A stretch of 64,000 bases of DNA from assembly GCA_032622095.1 (NCBI GenBank), contig CP136069.1:166526394-166590393 (forward strand), read 5' to 3'. A model generated the notes under the pieces. It was not told the DNA's origin and did no database searches. It was given only the letters and a program-made list of their open reading frames with translations. This DNA is from Siphonodentalium dalli (Eukaryota; Mollusca; Scaphopoda; Gadilida; Siphonodentaliidae). A program made the translations under genes and the position numbers. Shown here piece after piece: positions 33,360-43,559 of the stretch; positions within the stretch are counted from its first letter, which is position 1, and each line of letters opens with the position of its first letter.

Positions 33360-34510
33360 TCCCGACGCTGAGAATATTATCTGACTTAAAACCCACTCAT
33401 TGAATTGTCGTTGGAGCCAACTATCAATTGTGTCTGGCCCAAAGCTCTGCCTTGATTACCTGAGTACACGCCCCACAGTTCAGCACGGACAGTTTGTGAT
33501 GTCCGTGTTGTCCACGATGAAAAGCAACACATTTCAATTATTATTTAATTCGAATTAGGACTCGCCAGTTGAGGGACGTTTCTTCCAAAGTTTGTCGTTG
33601 CGCTTTGGATTCGGACAGTGTATGTGAGCAATATCTTACTATATTTCTTTCTTGATTTAAAGATGCCCCATCTAATTCGACATCAAATACGTTAACATTC
33701 CATAATAATTTATCAGGCTCCCGTACCCCCGTATATATCATTTCCCATATGTTCAAACCCTGGGAGCCTTTTCTATTATCTTCTGATGGGGTTGAAGATT
33801 GAACAAACCATGCAGGGAATATATTTCTGTGTTAATACTTGTTCCTTGAATATAAATTCCCAGCTCGAGGTTGCAAGATTTGTGTAGCTTTGTGAGCCAA
33901 CATCAATGAAATTCCAACTTTCCAAGCGACGCATAGTACAATCGATTAATTAAATTAAAGTCCCCCAAACCATGCAAACTCGAGTTAGGACCTTTACCTG
34001 CTATAAAATACAATGTTATTACGGAACAGTTATAACCGAGCATTATGTTAACTGCATTTTTTTTCAATGTTATAAAACTTCCCTGTCAGAGCAACAGAAA
34101 GTTACCATGTTTTGAACTAGTGGAGTATGATATCTTGGCGAAGTCAGAGTAGATATGCATGACATGTCTATACACATGGGTATACGCTATTCTGTTTCAA
34201 TTTGATACTGGAAATGTTATATTTTTTCTGTGCTTCCCCATTGTATTAAAAATAACCATGTGAGCACTTTCTCGTTCAATAAGTAACGTATAGTTAAAAT
34301 CTGTGTTAAACGGTTTTGTGTTTATTTGACCGACTTAGGGACGTATTTAGATGTTATCTATATGTGTTTTAGCCTGTCTGCGGACTTTTCTAAATAGTCC
34401 AAAGAGCTGTTGGTGTTTTTGTATCAAAGTTTGAAGAAATTTTATTTTATTTTTTGGCGTGGCAATATAAAATCAAAATCGCTAAATATTTGTGAGTTTT
34501 AATTAGCTCA
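33360..34510. other. No feature recognised
   Basis: AT-rich. Short open stretches without protein signatures. Confidence 0.4.
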
Positions 34511-34515
34511 GCAAA

Positions 34516-34947
34516 TTAAAGGTACTCAATCCGATTAAGCACCCCTAAATTACTATTTCTGTGACTTCAGGGGTAAACAAAATATTTGATTCGAGTCGAG
34601 GAACCCATCCATCAAAGCTCAGAGTTATTAGATATTAATTTTTAAAGTTTGCAATTATTGCCCCTAAGTTTGTAATTTTCTCGAGATGTATAATTTTCAC
34701 AGAAACACTTATTCAAACAGGCGAAGCTGGATAACTCTAAAATCAAGTGTATTAATAACGCAATGAGACCATCCTTTTGACGGCGTGTTTCTGGGCCAGA
34801 AACAATAGAAATAACAAAACATCAAAAAACAATCTGATCACTATGAGCGTTGATAGATAGGTTACTCGTCTCGAATCAATTATTTTTTATCCCCGAAGCC
34901 AAAGAAATAGTAATGTATAAGGGCCTGATCTGATTGAGTACCTTTAA
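34516..34947. mobile_element. TTAA MITE with AGGTACTCAATCCGAT ends
   Basis: TTAA-AGGTACTCAATCCGAT ... ATCTGATTGAGTACCT-TTAA. Related sequence at 50371-50427 plus 50930-51000 is split by a second MITE, and isolated 'atcggattgagtaccttta' ends occur near 51880 and 52085. Non-coding. Confidence 0.75.
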
Positions 34948-35047
34948 GTGTTCCGATATTTAATGCAGCTTGCCGACACGCTATATTGACTCAACTTACA
35001 TGATTGGGGGAGGAGCCACTCTATGACGTCCCTCAGCCGATTTAATC

Positions 35048-35125
35048 CCTCGTGTATTCGTAAAAAATAATGCCCACGGGCATTCTTAAAAAATAATGCC
35101 CACGGGCATTCTTAAAAAAGAATGA
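35048..35125 (+). repeat. Short 'aataatgcccacgggcattctt' tandem repeat
   Basis: Two clean and one partial unit of about 34 bp. The core 'aatgcccacgggcatt' is a near-palindrome. Confidence 0.7.
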
Positions 35126-35509
35126 CTGTTGGCGTTAAAATAATGCTCATGCGATCAAAACGCTTGAGCGTTCTGCCAGATAAGAGCCCTGTCCGGACAA
35201 AGGGATAACACGCCGGTGGGTTTTAATCCATGATATTAGATATATAATATCTAATCGTTATACAACAGACCGTGAATTCGTCGTGATTTCTCAAAGCGCA
35301 CGGGTTATTCGCCTGATTAGGAGATTAGATAGCGACAATATGGGTCAATACTATGAAGCGTTTTCTTTGTAAGAATCTACAATTGTTTGTAAGAAATTTA
35401 TCATTCCGCTAATCCTATGAACCTACGATTACAAACATACATCACAAATAGTACGTGTTCTTGATATTTACAAACATCTCCTAATCACAAAGAATGTTCG
35501 AGTACAATG

Positions 35510-36240
35510 AAAGTTAATTGTAAGTTATACAGTTAATGAACGTGATTAGAAGGTCTTAATATTGTGTGTCCAACATAATTTTTCAGTTTTCGCACCCTTA
35601 ACCCGGATAATATACCCATCTATGATACACAGGGACGTGGCGACAAGGGGTCGATTCACCCCCTTGTGAAAATGTTTTGTCAGCTGGAAATCTCAAGTAC
35701 AACCCACAGGGACGTCGCGACAAGGGGTTGGGTTATGTTTCTCGCCCCCAAACGTTTTATCAACATGTTCAATAGTTGGAAATTTGATATATACCTGAAA
35801 CAACATGAATTGGAAATTGTACAACACCAATAGGTCGAACTTGTTCTCTTATTTTGTTTTTCCAACAATTTATTAGAGGGTATGTGTTTGTTTTAGACCA
35901 ACATTTGCATATTTACCTCTTTTGGTCAAAAGTTTGGATTGAAATGGCCTATATTTAGAAATGGTTAAACCTTAGGGGGCGTCAGCTTGGATGTGAGGTA
36001 GCAGTAGGTGTTCATTGTAACTACTAAAATTACCCAATTTATTGAAAGTTACAACGTTAAGGAACTTGTCTAGAAGGTCTATATAGGGTGTCAAACATAA
36101 ATTGTTGATTTTCACACCCTTATATAAACCGGATCATACAACCATCTCTGATTCGCAGGGACGTATCCCCCTCCCCATTATGAAAATGTTTTATCAGTGA
36201 AAATCTCATAAACAGGGACATGGTGATTGTTGTCTTGATC
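35510..36240 (+). repeat. Degenerate ~530-bp duplication with 'cagggacgt' blocks
   Basis: 35530-35690 ('gattagaaggtct' ... 'cagggacgtggcgacaagg' ... 'gaaaatgtttt.tca') matches 36045-36215 at lower identity. The phrase 'cagggacgt.gcgacaagggg' also repeats at 35630 and 35707. Confidence 0.5.
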
Positions 36241-36334
36241 AACTATAGTTTATAAATGACAAATCAATAACAAAAATTAGGCGCGTTCCTAATGTGAGTA
36301 TTGTTTATCGCTCAAGAATGCATAGGGGTAGATA

Positions 36335-36559
36335 ATGCTTATTTTCATGGGCGGATTATACTTTGAGTTTCGATCGTCGACGCGAATGCATTTGGTCACG
36401 GTAAAGGACACAAATACGAAGACGCAATCAGTTTTCACAAATGACTACAGCATAAATGCAGTGACGTGGCCAGATGGTCTCTTCGGTGCGTCAACGTCGA
36501 TATCCAACTGTACCCCCACCCCTCAATCAGAAACTTCTATTTACCCCGGAGGCTTCTGA
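36335..36559 (+). other. Isolated GC-richer open stretch, coding status unknown
   Basis: 74 codons open from an ATG to TGA (GGLYFEFRSS ... NAVTWPDGLFGAS). Its composition is more balanced than the surrounding AT-rich DNA. No recognised domain, no clear promoter or splice partners. It could be a captured or relic exon, but chance cannot be excluded. Confidence 0.15.
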
Positions 36560-36882
36560 TTTTGACTAAATATGACTAACTTAGTGTTAGTCACAAACAT
36601 TTTGAGTAACTTTGGTCAAGTATTGGAATTACTTGCACATAATTACGAAACTTACATTTTCGCCTTCCAAGTGACAAAGAAAAGTTATGACTAAATCCTG
36701 GTCATTTTGACTAATTAATTAGTCGTTTGGATCCCCATTTCTTAGTCGTTATTACTAACATCACCCTAGTAATTTTGACTAATGTTGTGCGTCAGTCACG
36801 TTGGCTGAACCAAGTTAGTCATACTGGGGGAAAACGTTTGACTAACATATGTTTGTCATATTGACTAACTTTTGTTATCAGC
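36556..36882. repeat. Cluster of TGACTAA / TTAGTCA motifs
   Basis: About a dozen 'tgactaa' or 'ttagtca' heptamers, on both strands, in 325 bp (for example 36563, 36571, 36708, 36776, 36839 and 36863). The ends are roughly inverted, which suggests an eroded inverted-repeat element. Confidence 0.5.
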
Positions 36883-36959
36883 GTAGACAAATAATATCCT
36901 CTTGATATACGATTCCATCGCTATGTGGAATTTATAGGCAATTTTGTTTATTCAAAGGT

Positions 36960-37215
36960 TGCATATTGAAATTATAGGATGGATACCCCCATCACCAAAC
37001 GGAGCCAACATAGCCACGTCCCTATCTCGATATATTATAAGATATCGGATCAGTTTGAAATTATAAAATGACCACCTCTCCTATAACTGAGAGCCTTATC
37101 ACGTCCCTGCTTCGATACTGTGATGGCAACCCCCTGGTAAAATGGAGCCACGTTCCTGCCTTGATGTGTTATAATAAGAATAGCGGATCATTCTGAAATC
37201 ATAGGATGGACACAA
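36960..37215 (+). repeat. Degenerate ~110-bp tandem units
   Basis: 'gaaattataggatgg', 'gaaattataaaatga' and 'gaaatcataggatgg' alternate with 'ggagcca.......gtccct' phrases, about 110 bp apart. Confidence 0.5.
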
Positions 37216-37237
37216 TATATATGTTACTAGCTGGTGG

Positions 37238-37875
37238 ACCCGACTTCGTCCGGGCTGGTTCCCCTCTGCTTTTCGGCGAATTAGGCCATTTGACCTTGAA
37301 TTGAACATTTTGAAGGTCAAGGTCAGGTTGGGATCACGATTTGACCCGCCCAAAACACTCTCGGACAAAAGTAACTTTAGGTATCAAATGTTGTCGAAAT
37401 CCCGTCACAATTCGCGATTTAACCTTGAATTGACAATTTTGAAGGTAAAGGTCAGGTCGGGGTCATGATCTGACCCGTCCAAAACACTCACCGGACAAAA
37501 GTAGCCCATGGTATTAAATTTCGTCGAAATCCGTCCATTTTACCCGATTTGACCTTGAATTTACCTTTTTTGAAGGTCAAGGTCAGGTCAGAGCAACGAT
37601 TTGACCCGTCCAAAAGACTCCCAGGACAAAAGTACCTCTAGGTATCAAATTTCGTCGAAATCCGTCCAGTTTTACCCGATTTGACGTTGAATTGACATTT
37701 TTGATGGTCAAGGTCAGATCGGGGTAACGATTTGACCCGTCCAAAACACTCCATGGACAAAAGTAACCCTAGGTAGGAAGTTTGGGCTAAATCCGCCCGG
37801 CAGTTTTCCCGGCCATAGCTAACAGACAAACAACAAACAACAGACAGACAGAAGTCCCAAAATATATAGTAGATG
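37238..37875 (+). repeat. 130-bp tandem repeat element ending in a GACA-type tail, copy 1
   Basis: Begins 'cgacttcgtccgggctgg'. 'gaaggtcaaggtcagg' recurs at 37312, 37441, 37572 and 37703 (period 129-131 bp), with 'tgacccg(t/c)ccaaaacactc' and 'ggtatcaaat.t.gtcgaaat' in each unit. It ends 'ggccatagctaacagacaaac...cagacagacag'. A shorter inverted copy is at 41490-41875. Confidence 0.75.
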
Positions 37876-38460
37876 CCATCAAAATAATATTTTGTTTTCA
37901 CAAACTGAATGATTGTAATTTGTGAAAACAATGATACCAAATTGGTTGTAGTACTCGATATTACACTGACTTGTACTTACATACGCACTCTACAAATGAA
38001 CAGTTTATTAGTTAACTTAGCGCAGACAAGTGATCACCAACTTAGCAATCCGTGTACCGATTGGATAGTATGATAAGCAATCAACCTCTCAACTTATGAT
38101 TGGTTAATTCTTTTGTAAATGGGAGCAGAGTGGTGAGTTAGTTTTTTCTACGTTTTAGGGGTTTCACCCCTCGCCCAGTATAATATGTTTGTATATTCAT
38201 AATTTAGTGTACAAATAATACGGCAAAATTTTCCCTGTTCTATGAAACCACTGTGATAGTTAACACAAATTTGTAATTACAAATTAATAAATACTATTTG
38301 TATTTACTGGTATAAAATTGTTCATAGTATTGACCCCAGGTCGCGTGATCGGACAATGCATTGACAAGTACCGATAATAAACAGACAGACCACGCCTCCT
38401 AGCCTTGCAAGTGGACAAGTGTGGCACACAGGTAATACAGTCGACCAAATCTATGTCGTC
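37876..38460. other. No gene; one small hairpin
   Basis: 'ttgttttcacaaa' / 'tttgtgaaaacaa' (37891-37930) can pair. Otherwise unremarkable. Confidence 0.4.
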
Positions 38461-38465
38461 CCAGC

Positions 38466-38555
38466 AGTGGAGAAAACCTTGGTTTTACTACTAAAACCCA
38501 GTTTAAACTGGTAGTTTAAACTAGGTCTAAACTGGAGATGCCGATTCGCCGACCT
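38466..38555 (-). repeat. Inverted relative of the GTTTAAAC repeats at 31.1 kb
   Basis: 'ctaaaacccagtttaaactgg' and 'aactaggtctaaactggagat', followed by 'gccgattcg'. In reverse complement this matches the left edge of 31100-31530. Confidence 0.6.
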
Positions 38556-38559
38556 TGAC

Positions 38560-39540
38560 GAATGCCAGGAAAACAATTCCAGGATACAAGGTCGGAGTGT
38601 GTAGGTGGGACCGAGCACCGATAGCAGATTTTTCGAATGCCATGTAATTATTTCCAAAATCCATGTTTAAAAAGAAATTATGACTACTAAAATTATTTTA
38701 AATGCACATGCGTATCACATGAACCATTACAGAGTATATAGTGGGGGCTGCAAGCTGATGGGGTGTGCAAATTTGGATAAAAACATGAAAATTGGTACAC
38801 ATATAGAGTAGACCATGGGGGTTCAGTTCGAAGCGAAACCCAAATTGGCAGACCCCCTCATATGACCTTGATGCCAAGGTCAAGGTCATCAACATGAATT
38901 TTTACTATAGGTTGTCCGGAATGTAACGGAAGCTAACGTCATGCGCACTATTATACAAAGAAGCATTAAATGACCTGGAATCACAACCGAAGAAGAAGTC
39001 CCGTAAGCACGTTAGTGAGTAGCCTTGGTCAGCTAGGGTGTTCCAGGCTATACCAGGTGAAAGCTAACGTCATGCGCATCAACCAAGGAAAATACCAGCT
39101 GAACTAAACTCGTGTACATATGTGTTTGATAACTGTTTTTATTTTTATCTTAAAATACCCACACACACACAAAAAAAAAATACTAATGCAAATACACTTT
39201 GTTGATAAAAATCTATCTGTTATACTGTTTTGATCACTAATTAAGCACCTTAGTCTTATCAATGTTTTTCGTTTCAATTTTACTCGTTCCCGATCTTTCC
39301 CCATTTACCTGCATTTACCCCCTTTTCATGTTATGTTTAGCTTGTTATCCGTTCGCCATTGTACCACCTTTTGTAGCATGTTACCACCCCCAATTTACCA
39401 GTAACTTTTAAATATTTTTTCGATTTGTAATTTTATGCGCTTTTGTATTTCTTTGTAACGTCTCACTTATAGTTCTACTTTTTGTTGATGTCCATAATTA
39501 TGTCTTATATTTGCAATTGTATTTTATGTTTAACATGTCA
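38560..39540. other. No gene; short direct repeat
   Basis: 'gaagctaacgtcatgcgca' recurs at about 38929 and 39061. A 'caaggtcaaggtca' phrase lies at 38874. The rest is AT-rich. Confidence 0.45.
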
Positions 39541-39542
39541 AG

Positions 39543-39548
39543 CGTTTT
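39543..39548. repeat. 6-bp putative target duplication (CGTTTT), left copy
   Basis: CGTTTT directly precedes the TATGGAGCC terminus and recurs at 41063-41068 directly after the GGCTCCATA terminus. Confidence 0.55.
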
Positions 39549-39590
39549 TATGGAGCCCGGGAGGTGACATGGTAAATATATTTTATAATC

Positions 39591-39778
39591 CGTGCGCATG
39601 GATTAATAATTCGTGCGCACGAATTAATAAACCGTGCGCACGAATTAATAATCCGTGTGCACGAATTAATAATCCGTGCGCACGAATTACTAATTGGTGC
39701 GCACGAAATAGTAATCCTTGCGCACGAATTAATAATGCGTGCGCGCGAATTAGTTATCCGTGCGCACGGATTAACAAT
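39591..39778 (+). repeat. 21-bp palindromic tandem repeat, left array
   Basis: About nine units of 'gtgcgcacgaattaataatcc', each centred on the palindrome GTGCGCAC. Because 21 is divisible by 3, open frames appear on both strands (peptides such as NPCARIN and RAHELLI). These are not genes. Confidence 0.9.
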
Positions 39779-40756
39779 CCCCCCTTGCATTTCCCAAGGA
39801 ATGTCAATGGGGATAAAGTGTCTTCGTTATATGTTGAACTGAACATAATACCATTGTTGACTAATAACCCGTCGTCGCCCTATGTTGAGTTTTACCTGGC
39901 GAGCTCCTAACATGGCATGTTTGTGGTATATATATGGGTGTGGATAACAGGTGGGGTAGACCAAAAGCTATTGTTTCAATGCCATACCTGCCATGTTGCA
40001 CGGTGGACAAATCATTGCACAACGATCCATATGAGTATCTATATTATAGAGTTAAGGAAAATGGGATACTCATACTCCCCGTGACCATAAGGCACCGCGG
40101 GTCACATCTATATGCCCGTACATGTAAAAACTGTTCAGTCCGGAACTGGCTTACACATGGGTCTATTATATTCAATTCAGCCCATGAAAGGCACTTTACC
40201 CCCCCCCCCCCCCCCTTCCCTAATTGACCCTCATTCCATCTTCCACAAAAATAAATACTGATGCATGTCTTCAGTATTTAGTCTTGCTGAAGAGGGTATC
40301 CTACATCTTACACTCCATTTCGGCCATTCCCGATATCATATATATCGGTATGGTGCAGTCGTCACTGCGCAACGATCCATTATATGCATGTATACTTTAG
40401 AGTGAAATATACTGGCATACTATCCGTGAGCATCACATAGCATCCCGGTTTATATATGTATACATGAATGTGCAGTCCGGAACTGGCTTCCACACGAGCG
40501 GGGCACACTAACTAGTCACCACGGTCCATATGGGCAAATTCTCCAATCGTGAGCCCACGTGGACATCACAGCCTAATATAATTTGTAACTAAGTAAGCCC
40601 TACTGGCATACGGTCGCATACCCCCCAAGGAAGCATCCACGTATCAAACATACTTTCATGTATAATTTGTTGTCGCAACTGCGTTGTAAAGGAGTCCGCA
40701 GGCGTGAGGCCATTTTGACTGAATTACCGATAGGACTGTATTTATATATGTTAAAC

Positions 40757-41028
40757 CGTGCGCATGGATTATTAATTCGTGCGCACAGTTTATTAATTCG
40801 TGCGCACGGTTTATTAATTCGTGCGCACGAATTAGTAGTTCGTGCGCACGGATTACTATTTCGTGCGCACGAATTAGTAATTCGTGCGCACGGATTAGTA
40901 TTTCGTGCGCACGGATTAATATTTCGTGCGCACGGATTACTATTTCGTGAGCACGGATTATTAATCCGTGCGCACGAAATAGTAATCCGTGCGCACGAAA
41001 TATTAATCCGTCTGCGCACGGATTATAA
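40757..41028 (-). repeat. 21-bp palindromic tandem repeat, right array
   Basis: About thirteen units of the same 21-bp repeat at the right end of the foldback element, longer than the left array. Confidence 0.9.
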
Positions 41029-41279
41029 AATATATTTACCATGTCAACTCCCGGGCTCCATACGTTTTAGAGCAATTCGGTGGATTTTACGCTAAACAAA
41101 ACTGTTATTTATTTATTTACATTGCCTTTACTGCGGTTGAGAATTAGGTTAAGTTTGCGTATTTTCTAGTTAGGTTCTTAGTATATAATTTTATCCATTC
41201 GCTATTTACTATTATTTTAGGATGTGTGCCATGTTGGTATTGTAAGCGCATTGAAACTAATTTATTGTATAATGCGCTC

Positions 41280-41322
41280 TAAATGTATCTATAATAATAA
41301 TAATAATAATAACAATAATAAT
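41280..41322 (+). repeat. (ATA)n trinucleotide repeat
   Basis: 'ataataataataataataac' run followed by the short direct repeat 'ccatggaatcagat' / 'ccatggtattccatcccatcc'. Confidence 0.9.
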
Positions 41323-41489
41323 AACTAGAGGTCAGATTCCATGGAATCAGATATACTTCCATGGTATTCCATCCCATCCCATGTGAGTGTTATGCGTATA
41401 TGTATGTTCCCCTTCGTGCGAATGCATATTGGTGCCTTACGATCCGATGGTGGACTTGCATTGACATTTCTAAATTTAATATATATTTT

Positions 41490-41875
41490 GGTACTTCTGT
41501 CTGTCTGTTTGTTTGTCTGTCAGCTATGGCCGGGAAAACTGCTGGACGGATTTTGACGAAATCTGATAATTGTGGGTAATTTTGCCCAGGGAGTGTTTTG
41601 GACGGGTCGAATCGTGACCCCCGACCTGACATTGGTCTTCAAAAAGGCATTCGAAGATCAAATCGGGTAAAACCGACGGATTTCCACGAAATTCGATACC
41701 TAGGGGTACTTTTGTCCGGGGAGTCTTTTGGGCGGGTCAAGTCGTGACCTCGACCTGACATTGACCTTCGAAATGATCAGTTCAAGGTCAAATCGGGTAA
41801 AACGAACGGATTTCGACGAAATTTGATACCTAGGAAAACTTTTTTCCGGGGAGTTTTGGACATGTCAAATCGTGA
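41490..41875 (-). repeat. 130-bp tandem repeat element, copy 2 (inverted)
   Basis: Reverse complement of the 37238-37875 element: a '(c)tgtctgtctgtttg' tail at 41498, then 'gacgaaat' phrases at 41555, 41685 and 41815 (exactly 130 bp apart). About three units. Confidence 0.75.
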
Positions 41876-41879
41876 CAAT

Positions 41880-42193
41880 AGGATACTTTTACAGTAGAGC
41901 GGACATACCTATATAGTATATCGGTGAGAATATTCATGCATTTGCCTTGCTTCTTAATAAGTCCGTTTGAATTTGCGTCATGAATAGAGGGTTTGAATTT
42001 GAGTAATATATATCACCCGTTACAACGTTATACGCTACCAGGGTTAAACCGTTCAATATAAATCATTAAAAAGCGTACTAATCTTGCGTTTAGATACTAC
42101 TTATCACATCCACTCATCGAAAAGTTTTTATCTCAATATATGATTTTCGGAGTAATTTTCCCCATTTGATCTTCGGTGGAATTTTCCAAATCT
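41880..42193 (+). repeat. Diverged relatives of the 140-bp duplication
   Basis: 'cggacatacctatatagtat' ... 'gtccgtttgaatttg' echoes the 140-bp unit. No gene. Confidence 0.4.
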
Positions 42194-42473
42194 GAACCCA
42201 CCCGACACAAACACTCCCTTGAGCAGGTTGCGTTTATATTAGAGAGGTCAAATTTTGGAGGCATACCTACAGTATACCGACTTACGTACCACCGCATTAA
42301 ACTCGCTCCTACATTAGCCCCGTTTGGATTTGTGAACCCACCCGACACAAACACTCCCTTGAGCAGGTTGCGTTTATATTAGAGAGGTCAAATTTTGGAG
42401 GCATACCTACAGTATACCGACTTACGTACCACCGCATTAAACTCGCTCCTACATTAGCCCCGTTTGGATTTGT
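42194..42473 (+). repeat. Perfect 140-bp tandem duplication
   Basis: 42194-42333 and 42334-42473 both begin 'gaacccacccgacacaaac' and end 'cgtttggatttgt'. No difference was seen by eye. A diverged third copy is at about 42678-42820. The perfect identity implies a very recent event, or an assembly artefact. Confidence 0.9.
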
Positions 42474-42649
42474 GGCTAAAAATCGGCTAGTGATAGACTA
42501 CACAAGTATACATATTTATGATATATATCGTTGTCACGAGTAAACCGTTCCATCTGAAAATTAGAAAATCGCCCTCTGGATGCGCGTGAACACTAGCCAT
42601 CAGATGTACTCGTCAAAAAAAAATATCTCGATGTTTGAATTTCCCCCCT

Positions 42650-42830
42650 TTGCAATTTTCGTGGAATTTTCCTAAAGTCTCAACCCACACTGACACGCAT
42701 TCTCCGTTGGGCATGTTACATTTATAGTATAGCCGTCAAACTACTGGGACGTACATAAAGTATGTCAACGTACCTGCTACGACATTATCTTGCTCTTTAA
42801 TCAGCCGGTTTGGATTTGGTGGGAAAAATA
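42650..42830 (+). repeat. Diverged third copy of the 140-bp unit
   Basis: 'caacccacactgacacgcatt' ... 'cgtacctgctacgacatta' ... 'cggtttggatttg' in the same order as the perfect pair. Confidence 0.6.
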
Positions 42831-42959
42831 GTTGCAATATTTCTTTATCCCGTAACGCGGAAAGTCCTGGGTAAAAACATGTTTAGGCGGTAAATTCGAC
42901 TCAGGATTACTCGTCCGATTCGGAATATGCAATACAAAATTTAGAGCTCTGCACTTATA

Positions 42960-43350
42960 AAAAAAAAAAAACAAAAAAAAACCTCAGTTTATTCATACTG
43001 GTGTATAGTGTGTGCCTATTTATGGGCGGTAACTCCGCAGGGAAAGCGCGGACACAAGTTTTGATGCACGTGGGCAGTAGGGCATATCGAGGTGTGCATA
43101 CGGTCCAATTTTCGATGCTCAGCTCCTTATAATTTCCGAAATAGTAAAGTGACATTTTTTCATATAAAGGGAGATAACTCAGCTGGGTAAACGTGGACAA
43201 TATTCGTTGTATGCCGATAGGTTAGAACTCATTGACCCCAACATATGTACAAACTTTCAGTTCGATAATCCCCATACTTTCAGATATTAGGGCGTTGCAA
43301 AAGTGTCGAGTATAACAACAAATAATAATGAAAAATAATCGTAAAAGGGC
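42960..43350 (+). repeat. Degenerate mollusc-type repeat with 'gggagataactc' and 'gggccataacta'
   Basis: 'gggcggtaactccgcagggaaagcgcggacaca' (about 43023) and 'gggagataactcagctgggtaaacgtggacaa' (about 43170) are ~147 bp apart, followed by 'agggccataactacgtc'. No coding signal. Confidence 0.5.
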
Positions 43351-43559
43351 CATAACTACGTCAAAAAACATTGCGCCGAATTCCGGATACCATTATATTT
43401 AGTAGACCTCCGATGCCTACATTCGCTAGAGATTTCGCGTTCCTACTGCAATTAGTTTTTCCAAATAAACGGAAAACGACCCCAGTAGAAAAACAATACA
43501 CTTCCTCGCTACGATATATCGGATCTGACCTTACCCGGCCCGCCAGATACAGCGCGTAA

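Larger units (their letters stand above)
39549..41062. mobile_element. 1.5-kb foldback element with 21-bp palindromic repeat arrays at both ends
   Basis: Ends TATGGAGCCCGGGAG ... CTCCCGGGCTCCATA, flanked by CGTTTT on both sides. Just inside, 'ggtaaatatattttataatc' pairs with its complement, followed at each end by an array of 21-bp units. The centre (39790-40750) is non-coding and holds a diverged ~360-bp tandem duplication ('gcacaacgatccat' at 40017 and 'gcgcaacgatccatt' at 40368; 'cagtccggaactggctt' at 40136 and 40471). Confidence 0.75.

Noticed and set aside
39591-41028. CRISPR-like array of short palindromic repeats
   Set aside because: The 21-bp units are directly contiguous with no unique spacers, and the context is eukaryotic with introns and MITEs.
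39482-41095. Open frames encoding NPCARIN or RAHELLI heptapeptide repeats
   Set aside because: Artefact of the 21-bp tandem repeat, whose length is divisible by three. Both strands and several frames are open.
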